Positions 15,001 to 27,200 of a stretch of DNA of 64,000 nucleotides are shown one piece after another. The stretch's first letter is position 1; every line of letters starts with the position of its first letter. The notes beneath the pieces are model-generated. The model was given only the letters and a program-made list of their open reading frames with translations. It was not told the DNA's origin and searched no databases. The stretch is from assembly GCA_028829895.1 (NCBI GenBank), contig CM054177.1, positions 29,277,564-29,341,563 of the forward strand, given 5' to 3'. Position numbers and translations under genes: made by a program. The DNA comes from Sinotaia quadrata (taxonomy: Eukaryota; Mollusca; Gastropoda; Architaenioglossa; Viviparidae).

Positions 15001-15928
15001 ATAAACAGTCCAAGTCAGTAAATTATCAGTTGCAGAAATATTATCTCCTCAGTTTGTACTTAAAACAATCATTTTATATCTAATAATTTTTAAAAAAAAT
15101 AATAAATGACAAGTACATTGAAATGATTTTATTGAATAATGAATTATTACATTTAAAGTAACATTACCAGTACTCATCTTTTTAAAGAATCGTGATATAT
15201 TGTTCTTTCATCTCTAGGGGTATGAAGGATTTCAAGTTTATATTTTCTAAACATAACAATTTGCTGTTCATCAGCAATCATAATGAAAGAGTACAGACTT
15301 TACATGCTAAGTACAAAGAGATCTTTATGCAAGTCATACAACCCACAAGTTTGCTCTCAAACTCAAAGGAACTTGTGTCGTGACATGAATACAATATATA
15401 ATTTCTTTTTTTAATTTTAATCAAACTGGATAAAGGAATTAATTTTAGAAATTTGGGAATGAGCAGAGAGATTAGAATTTTCCCATACAAATCAAGAAGG
15501 TTGGGAAGTGTTCAACAATTAAGAAAAAAGTTTACAAAACTCACTGAATATAGAATTTTGTTTTTGTTTTTACAATAAACATTTAAAAAATATATTTAGA
15601 GATATTTATTTAAGTGAGCAATCCCATTAAATAAAAATAGCAAACTCAACAAAAAACAACAACCTTTATATCTCTATGCATTTTGCCTCGACTGTGAAGA
15701 TAGCGAAGACCTTTAAGTGTTTCTCTACACACAAAGGCAATCTGAGGTTCCGTCAGGGGCCCAGTTACTGTCAAAATAAATATTCAATAATAAATCAATC
15801 AATGATAAGAAACAAAAGTATAAGTAGGATCTTTCAGATTAAAGTACCTAAAGTAAAGTTTATTTAATTTTTAATTTTAACTGCAGACTAATATGCAAGT
15901 TTCATTAGTTTTTCTTGAGACACACACG

Positions 15929-16022
<94 letters not shown>

Positions 16023-18207
16023 CCTTGAGTTATACAAGGAATGCATTATTAATAGAGGTCACTAATAGAGTTACATATACATATACAGAAAACAGTAATA
16101 AAATATCCAAATAGATCTCTAAATAAGTATATTACTCGTATAAAGCACTAAAGAATCCATATTCCAGTGTCAATAATCTTTTTATCAAACTCAAAGTCAA
16201 AGTGAATATTACAATTCAAACACTAGAACTGTGCAGCTGATTACCCTATTCCAAAATTACAATTGTAACATTCAATGCAGAAAGAGGAATTGCTATGTCT
16301 GAGAATGATTCTCTGGGTATATCAACATGGAGGGCAAATAATATTAAACTTCTGAAAGTGACATTGGTGGGTGGATAATAAAACCAAACAAAAAAAATTA
16401 AGTAAACACTAATTATTAGAAATGCATACACTCTTTACACAAGCGCCAAATGTTTGTCTCTTGGTCAGGTATCTATTCAATCTATTCATACTTCATAGTG
16501 CTTATGCATGCCAACTTCCAGTTTGATATAATTTGATAATGTAATGAAAAGTCGGAAGGGTGTGTGTGGTGTTAATTTATTTATCTTTTTAAATAATAAA
16601 TAATTGTATGCATTCTACACTAGTGACAATTTGAGTCACATAACACTGTTCCTTGGTAAGTCAGAATTTATAATAATACTAAAGGATTTAAAAGTTATAA
16701 CATTTTACTTTGTCTCTATCCAACTTTTAAGAAGATCTGATCTTCTATTCATAAATCAGTTTCACAAGAAAAATATTCTACATTAATCGTGCTAAATATC
16801 CTTTACTGTTCTAGTTGCCTTGATAAATGTAAAAATGACAATATAATTGAGTTCAATATCATAAGTGCATATATATACTATGTTAAACATATAATATGTA
16901 TTGGATTCCTCTAAAAATTACTTACCATGATAAATGTCTTGCATTGACCCTCCACCACAGTATTCCATAGCAATCCATAATTTGTCACGTCTGTAACAGT
17001 TTTAACAACAAATAGTGTGATACAGTAAATGAAAGCAAGAAGTATGTGTTATATTGTTATAAATCTAAATAATTAAATTTCATTTCATTCTCTAGTTTAA
17101 TGGGCAATAATGGTATGAAACAATTTTCTAGAACTTTCTCCAAGGATTAAAATGGCAAAAACTGTAAAAGACTTTTAGTATCTATCAGTGGTGGCCACAG
17201 AGTGGCAAGCATGAATGCAGCTGTCATGACAAATCTAAAATAATGTTACTTTATAAGTTCTAATCTATCTCTAAGATATAAACAACATTTGAATGTCTTT
17301 CCAATATTGCCTCCAGTATTGCAGCTCCCCCAAATCAACTAGTTGGCCATTCCCAGTATATTACTATTATTATTAATATTATTATATATATATATATATA
17401 TTATTAAAGTAATTTGAATATTTCAATTATCTGACAACAATTTAAAGCTTAGTTAAACTAATAAATAATTAAACCAAGGAAATAGGAAACATTGAATTTG
17501 AATATGGACAAAATCGTTTATATGGCATGAGTTTGCACTCCATGCATTTGTATATCTGTGTGTGTGTGTGCACACATGCAAGCTCATATGTCTTTGAACA
17601 ATCTAATATCTTACACTTACAGGAAGCAATCACAAAATTAATAAGCTTAAAAGGCAATTCTTCCTGGTAGCTGAACCTGACATGGCAAAGATATATTTTT
17701 TAAAAATATAATAAATATTTTTATCAAATGATTCAATGAACCTGTATTATTTATTATTACATCAGGTCTTTTTGTCTATTGCCTCATATTAGTTATAAGC
17801 AAATATATCTGATGTACTGTAAAAAACTAAAATCCTATATTAGTTAACGAAACAAAACTGGTCACAAGAATCTGTTAACAATTGTTTACTTGCCCTATTG
17901 TAAAATTGGAACAAATGTTTTAAGCAGCTACAACAGCAATAATTAAATGTTTTTAGAATTCAGTAAACAAAGACTGAACTTCCTATAAAATACAATGCTT
18001 ACCGGAGGTAACTTTCATAATAGGCAACAATGTTCGGATGTTTGCAATCTTTCATCATTAAGATCTCCTGCTGTATAATGGCAAAATCATCTCCTACAAA
18101 TGAATAAAGCATAAAAAGATTTTTACATCAAGAACAAACATATCTATTACAATTATGGTTATTAGATACTATAAGAATGATATAATATTACTCTGTGTGT
18201 ATGAGTG

Positions 18208-18265
<58 letters not shown>

Positions 18266-21200
18266 TGTGTGTGTGTGTAAGAGAAAAAAAGAATTGGGCT
18301 AGATGAATGAGGGAATTAAATTGATGCTTCAAATTTTCAAAGGATATTAGACAAATAAATATAAACTATTTGGGCAGATCAATGACCTATTAACTGATTG
18401 ATATGTAAACTGAAAAAAGTGTTATTGACATCACTGATGTTATTTTTAGTACTGATAATATTTGAAGCTATGCAAAAATAATCACTCACACATTTTATTT
18501 AAAAATAATCATTTGATTCAAAGCTTCCTTAATTTACAAATTATTCTGGCTTTTTAAAAAAATTATTTCTGATATATCAAAAATGTATTTTTGGTGTAAA
18601 TCAAGTATAATCTATAAAAGAGATAAATTTATTCTGTTCTGAGTTTAAGCAGACTGCTAATTATATATGGGGAAGAAGCAATTTACATCCTGATTAATAA
18701 TTATATTATTCCTGACAAAGAAAAAAAAGCAAGAAATATAATTTTATATATAAGTTAATAACTGCCTGGGGAAATGGGTCTGTATCAGGAAAATCGTGAC
18801 TTTTGTTCTAGTTTTGGAGCTATTGTTCTAATTGTTTCTTAAGAGCTACAACTAATATGTCATGCACAACCGCAGGACATGGGGCAGTAAGTGAAGAGTG
18901 CAGTAATATGATCCAGGTTTCACTTGATAAATTGCAAAATGTGGATGCAATTTAAAGCTGTCAGATCCAAAATGCAAGAAGGAAAAACTATGAAAATTTT
19001 TCTTCTACATATACAAACTATATTAATTTGTCAGGTTTCTGAGATGAAATATTTATACTCAGATTTTTAAACAAAAAAGCACATGATCAACAGTGAAACA
19101 AATACATAATGTATCAATTAATTATTTATCAATGAGTTGTATTTACGTTACTAGCAACAACAAACAACAGGAACTAAAATGTGTCTAGGTGAAAGAAGAG
19201 TTGGCAATTGCAAAATAAATATGCTGGAGCAAAATAAATTTTAAAAAACAAAACCAACAAACTAATAGTAATAAAATAAAAGAATATTTTTAAAACAAAA
19301 TATTTTTATTGAAAAAATATTAAACTAATGGCTCACATAAATATTGTAACCCTGAAAGCCTAGAGATATCTGTTGGAAGTTAAAACAATATTGGCACTGC
19401 CCATGTTACAACCAATGTTCCCTCTAAGGTGCATGGCTGTGCAGCCATGGATATCATTAGAAAATGCAGTGCAGCAGTTTCAAAATTCCGCGCACAAGTT
19501 TGGTAGCAAGCTCAAACAACCACCAGTTCCATACACACGCAGGAAAAAGTTCCGCGCACACAGGAAAACTATTAGAGGGAATGCTGGTTACAACCTACTG
19601 CAAAGATTGTTTGTGTGCTGTGTTTTGAGGGGGGGGGGGGAGGAGGAAAAAAATAACAAACAAAAGCTGCAATACAAGCATTCAAACATTCATTAACAAA
19701 AGTGAGTAATGCATGAGATATATTCCTAAAGTTTAAAAAAAAAGAGCAAAACTCAACAAATCACACACAAGTCAAAATCACATATGCTAAGATAGTAAGA
19801 ATGATTTTCCCAAGTAAATCCATATCTTATATATAAGTTATGAATTATGTTTGTTCTTAAGGCCATATCGAGTGGTGATAATCATGAACTATGCAAAAAC
19901 CTAAATCTAACATTTTACAGTATATATAACCAGTAAATGTTTAGCAAAACAAGTACTGGTCCTCACATGTTAATGTTTTCTTTGCCAAATGTATATACTA
20001 TAGTATATGGCTCATTCTCTGGGCAAGTGTACCATTTTGTGACAAAAAATGTGGATTAAATCTAATTATTTTACATAATACATGTTAAAAAGAAAAGTCT
20101 ACAACTTACAAGTACAACAGTGAACAGGGCCTAATGCTCACATAAAAACAGAAAAAAAGATAAAAATTATTAAAAAGTTGATGTTATAAATATAAGAGTT
20201 TAAAGCACATGTTTCTGTTGAAAACTTAGAAAGTAAAGTCAAGACATTTTACCAGAAAAAAATATTCTAAAACAAGCAATGCAATTATCTTATTACAATG
20301 AATATATTTTCTTTATTAACCTAAATTATTATTTTTATTAACTTAATCTGGACACTTATTTATTTAAAATGGGGTACAAAATATAATTATAATTTCGTCA
20401 TATGAAAACATTATTCGGCTTCCAGTGAAAAAATAAATATCATCCATTATAAAAGAAGCTCTATTTTTCTCATAAAAATAAAATGAGCTAAGTTATTATG
20501 CTGCAATGGTAATATTAAGTAATAAACAAAGTATCTATTTAAATATAATAATTTTTAATATAATAAGCCTAATCACAATCACAATGTTTATAATCTTGAA
20601 TGTAATTCACAGGTTTTTCTACCTTTACTTAGTTACTAGCTCAGCTTTAAAACATAAAACACAGCTATGTGAAACTTTAAACGCAAATGAAACCACATGG
20701 ATATGTACATAAATATGTAAACTATTTACAATGTTAATCAATTTAATCAACATATACTGAGATTCTCAGAAATCTAAGTTGTTTTGAAATATCAATGATA
20801 TCGAAACATTTTCTGCCATTTCTGTCACCATCCACCTGATCTTAATGGAAATGAAAGATTTTTTCTTACTTGGTACCTAAACTCATCACACCAAGACAAA
20901 ATGACATATCTGGAATAGGGTACCTTGAAAAATGTAAGAAATAGTTTGCAGTATTATCATCATTATTTTATATTTACAAATTTATGAAGTTCTTTGTCAC
21001 TTATTAAAAAGGAAACGAAGTGAAATTAGTTTGTCTAAAGCTGAATATTTCTTAATATAATGATTACATTTGAAAATGTTAGCTTATGAATATTTTGGGT
21101 AAATGGATTGTTTAAATAACACATGGCAGTTAATGAGTTATGTGTGACATGTCAATGTTCAGTAAAAGAATAAAAGTTTTAGATCCGATTTATGTGGAAA

Positions 21201-24200
21201 CTAAGCATGACAAAAAATGATTCTTTAAAAACATTATTTCTTCACAAAATTGACCGTTTGCAGAAAAACATTTAATGTATTATTGCTTCTAAGAAAACCT
21301 TGATATAGTAATATTTATTAAACAAAGAATTTTTGTACCCATCTTGTCAGAATAATCATTCACAACTTGCTGTGCATACTTCTTTAAGAAAGCAAGTCAT
21401 GAAATAAATGTATGCAGAACACTGAACAGTACCACTAAATCAGTAAATGAATAAAGTATCACTATTTATGGTGGTCTTCTAAAGTTCTATTGATATGTGA
21501 AATCACATATTTGCCAAAGGTACTCCCTCAAAAAAAAAAAAAAAGTACAGTACCATTTATTCCTTTGGAAAAATGTTCCATTGAAAATGTTGCAACTGAT
21601 ATTGTTGGTATTTTTACCATTCATTTTCAGCAAAAGAAAAGGTACTTTTTGATTGTCAGTTACCCAGAGGCAGTAGTTTTATGCAAAACTGAGAGTACTT
21701 CCATTGCAGAAACTATTTCAGATCTATTCCTGAACAGGATTTCCAAAAACTGTACTGACAAAACAAGGTTTGCACTATCTTATCATCAATATTCGTTCTA
21801 TTATATTTGAAGTTGAGGGTTTTTCAAATTATTACTTCCTTACTCGTGTGTTTATTCTTTCAGTAAATGAGCCATTATTGATAAGTATATTGTAAGATAT
21901 ATTTCAACCTTTGACATATTTGCTGGTGACAGCATCACTTTTGTGGTGGTTGTCTTTAACTTAATTGACTTTAAGGCCTCTGCACATGGTAAGACTAAGA
22001 TAAATGTCTTAACAACTGTCTTGGAAAACATGTTATATAATACATTTTCTGCCTTATCAAGTTATCCACACATGGTAAAACAAAGTTACATGACACTTCG
22101 TAGTTACATATATTTAGCCTGCCTTCAAACCATTTATAGCAATTTCACCTGATACAATAATGCGAAATGGCTGCTTTCATGGACATTACACAGTTCAGTG
22201 GAGCGATAGTGAAATAAAAGATACAGTTGTTTTACTTTTTAGCTGCATTGGCTGAAACCTTAGGTGGCCAAAAAGAAAAAAAAAAGCAGACAAAAATATC
22301 TTCAGAGGGTGGATCTCATACATGGATAAATATGGTGGAAATGCACTACTGCTTTTCCTCATTCTTTATTGCTTCAAAGTCTGAATCTGCTTTTGTGTAT
22401 TACCACCCTCTTTTCTCATTTTCACAGTGACCTCCATTTCATTTATTTATTGCCAGTCCTTACTACTAATACTAGGGTCCCATACATGTGTGCATTCATA
22501 TGCAGGGCCAGTCAACATTATTTTTATTATTTTTAGTGTCACGTGATTCAACAGATGTTTACTATGGCTATGACATTTTGACATCATCAATGAGTGCCAT
22601 GGGTAGATAGAATAGATTCTAAACCGTAAAACAGTCATATAAGACATGTCATACTCATAGGGATGTTTTTGTAAGACATTTCTCTGCCCACAGTAAGACG
22701 TGGCTTATATAACAACCTTATAAGACAGATGTTTTACTCTGTGCAGAAACCTTGCTTGTACTTGTAAAGTTGTACTTATTTGTAGTCAATGTGTGCAGAA
22801 ACCTTATTTGTAAGTTGTAGACAAATGTGTTTCTTCTGAAACTGGTCTTCATTTTCTTGATTAAAACTTCTCTATTTCTAACCTCAATGGATGATATAAT
22901 TTTCCAACTTCTTTTCTACATTGTTCCTACACCTATAATTCCTCTATTTTTTTTACTTATTGCTAAAATATAATTACATGTATAAGTGAAAGCTACTTTA
23001 TGATAATAGTTTACATATATAAGTGAATGTTACATTTTGATAATAATTTACATATTTTTCAATGATATTTTAATATTACTTATTAGGGCTGATAACAGTT
23101 ACACTTATTTATTTTAACAGTTACTTTTTGAAAATTAACAATTAATTAATACTTTAATAGTTAATTTTACTTTTTTAGTTAAGTAAGAATTTCACATTTT
23201 TTTCAAACGTTGTAAAAAAGTTAATAAATAATAAAGTCAGACTTTCAAACAGCAATGATTAAAAATGTTATTCATGTTTTATCCAGTACTTTTCAATACT
23301 GGATCTGGTGGACATGTTACAAAAAAGTGGTAAATTAGCAAAATGTTTGATCCATGATATGCAAAGGACTTATGACAATGCACATAGCAAACATTTTCTG
23401 CAGTTGAACAGTACCATCAGAACTTAATTTAAAACCAAACTGTTCATTTAAACAACCTGAAATGGCCTTTTAATTAATTTTTTTAATGATTAATCGATTA
23501 ATTAATTGTTAAAATTTGCAGCCCTATTTAATATATAATTTTTTTGCCAATAACTGCAATGTTAAATTAATTAAATCTACTAATACACCTTCTTTCTTTA
23601 TTTATTTACAAACTTACTAATTTTGCATGTTAAAATTCAGCATTCAATTAACACAGAAAATGAAGATTTTTCGGGAAGAAAATGTACTTTCTAATTAGAA
23701 ATAGTCTCATTTAGAACTTATAAATTTTGCTAAGAATATAAGAATATCAATTAAATCTAGATAAAATAATATTCAAGATGTTAATTGTTATATATAGTGT
23801 CAAAAAACATGGTAAAGCTGATAAAACTAACAATTTTAGTAACATGGGCAAAAGTTTTATTACAAATATTTCATTTATTAACATAAAGACAATATGTTTG
23901 AAGGCAGGTTAATTAAAGTTTACACTATATAAACTATTTATATTTCAAGAAAATCAATTAATTCTTAATACTCAAAATATAATTTTTAATATGACCTTTT
24001 GTAAGTTATGTTCTGTTAAAACCTTAGAGCACTTATGTCTTATGTCAAATGCCATTATTTGATGGTATATTAATAAGTTATTAAGAAGTTGATACAAATG
24101 ATTAATTTAAAGCTCTTTCAATAGTATGACTAATGTTTTATATAATGTTCAGGTATTCCTATAAAATGTATTACCTAATACTGCTGTCTTAGACTACTTA

Positions 24201-27200
24201 GAGTTAAAGTGATCCTCAAAAGTCTTTGTGAGAGATCTGGTCTCAATAGGAAATGAAAGAAAACTATTATTTTTCATATATAATGTCTTGAGAACAGCTT
24301 GGGTGTACTATTTTTTATCCAGATGAATAGTCTTTCCCTGCCTAGAGACCAATGTGATCCTTTGAATAAGCATAATAAGACTTCGCGAGCTAGTATGGTG
24401 AGGATCAACACACTTTCTAGGAACATTTAACTAAGCTAATTTTGACAATAACTTGAATAAGTCCTCCGATGACAACAGTATAGAAATTTTAGTTTCAATA
24501 ATATCAGAGACCTGAAATTTAGTGCGTCCTATGTGTTGCATATGGTGTTTAGTGTTTAAACCAAAAGTATACTTGGTGATTATACCACAAAACGTATCTG
24601 TTAAATATAAGTTTAAATTAAATGAATAATTAATTGTTATTTTTAATGTGTGGATATTGTTTTATTACATATGAATGTCTTCCTGGAGGTTTGGTCTGTC
24701 CAGAAGAACAAGAAGACTGAATGAACTTCAAACTACTTACAATTTATATTTCTATTATTTCTAAACATCTAAATACTGAGTATATAATTAATAATGTCCA
24801 CCACCCTTTCATTTGTAAGAAGACAGTATTTTTTAAAAGTCTGTTGACTAGTGGGTAAAGGCAGGAACACTATATTAGTAATACTAACAGATTTTATGTA
24901 AAAGAAACACTGGCACAAAAAGACAATGCAAATTTATTTACCCATTTGTTTGCTTATTCAGGAGTGGAATCTACTTTTCCAAACATATAGCTTTATAAGT
25001 GTAAAGTCAGAAAAACATACAAGTGTAAAGTCAGAAAAACATACAAGTGTAAAGTCAGAAAAACATACAAGTGTAAAGTCAGAAAAACATACAAGTGTAA
25101 AGTAAGAGAAAGAAAATAAGCAATCCAACCTAGATTTCAACTAAGTTTTAATAAATAAAAATAAACATAGGCATAAAAAATGCTTATTAAAACAAAACAA
25201 TCTTAATTCTTATAGTTATAACTTAATGGAAACCATGTATTTAAATACAAAATAACTCTGAAATCAAATTATGCATTTAAAAATCAACTGACAATTTTAA
25301 GTTACAATAATAATTAATATGAAAGAAAAAAATGGTATGCTGCTTTGTTTGTCTGTTTTAAAAAAAAAATATTGTGTTTAGCTTTCTGACTGGCCAAAAT
25401 GGTATTAAACTATTATCTTTGAAAAGGACATATCCCAACAGTCACTGAGTCAAGTGAACTCTTATCAACTGACAATATGCTTCCCCTTTAGTTTTATCCA
25501 CCCCTAACGAACTTCTAAGCCACTAATCTGGTTCAAGTTTGATGACTTTAAAGGCTGCATATTCACCAGTGCTGAGAAAGTATTTAAATACAATATAAAA
25601 TAACTCTGAAATAAGATCATGCATTTAAAACCAACTGACAATTTTAAGTTGCAAAAAAATTGAAAGAAAATATGGTATACTATTTGTGCTTTGTTTTTTT
25701 TTTTTAAATTAATTATGTTTAGCTTTCTGACTGGCCGAAATGATATTAATTATCTTTGATGAGGATATATATCCCAACAATCATTGAGCCAGGAGTACTA
25801 TTATCAACTGATAATATGCTTCCCCTTTAGTTTTATCCACCCCTAAGGAACTTCTAAGCCACTAACCTGGTTCAAGTTTGATGACTTTAAAGGCTGCATA
25901 TTCCCCAGTATTGAGATCTCTGGCCTGCAAATTCAAGAATTTTTTAAATACTATTACTTATTAGTATTATTAAGTATCACTATCAGTATTATACTATTAA
26001 TAAAACTATTAAGAACTAAGTACTACATTACTGGTAGTATTTGTAAAAAAAATCTCATAGAGAATAAGATTATTAATTTAATAAACTTCACACATGCACG
26101 CACACACACACACATGCACGTGTACACACACACACACATAGAGAATAAAATTTCATGTATTAACTTTGAAAAACATTTTAATAAATCAAATTATTCCTTG
26201 AATCTTGACCATGTACAAATGCAATATTTTAATATAATTTTAATATAATACCTTTCCTTTTTTAAATTTAATTTATAAAGTGTCATCCTTCAAAAATGAA
26301 TAAAGAGATATTAAAATAAATAAAACTATAATTTAGCACAAAGACATACATATTAGTTTGAAACAATACACATAAAAATAAGATATCTAAAAATAAATTT
26401 TATAAAATTTAAAAGTATATTTGTGATAAGCCAATATATTACTGTTTAGCCTATAAATTTTGCATTCCTCTTTATACAGTAATTATAATAATAATAATGT
26501 TAAGGTGAATCACCCTCCCAACATTCATTCTTTATTCCTAAAACATTCCCAAACTTAATTCTTAATTTAATAATTACTTCCTTTGCTCTGAATTTATGTT
26601 TTTATCTGGAGAAAAGTTATCACAAATATCAGTAACTCACTGAGTTCTAATTCTTTACTAATTTAGTAATTACTTCCTTCTAATTTCTAAATGAATACCT
26701 TAAATTGCTTAAAATATCACTGAGGATCTTTACATATAAAGTTTATTTTAAAAAAACACAAACTAGTTTCCTTATAATTATATATTTCTATTGATTAAAA
26801 AACTACCTGACTAATCAACTCTCTTGAATTTTACTGTTGAATAACTTGAAACATATTTATTAATAGAAGTTTATCAAAGTAATACTGTACAATTAATAAA
26901 GATTAAAAAACTGTTAATCCTTAATATAAACTGACACTTTCAGTTTCAAACATTTTCTAGTCATAAATTGCAATAAAATCTGCTAGATCCTTTACTTCTT
27001 AAAGTCGAAAATAATCATATGATTTTACAGATCAATCAATGACAATAGTTAGTATTGGAAGCTAGTTCTAATTATCACATGATCAGGACCTCAAAACCCA
27101 ACAAAACTAATTATTCAAATAATTCACACATGACAATGAATGAATGATCAACTGTTACAGTATTAGGTTGAATAACACCATGCTCCCCAAGACCTGGGTA

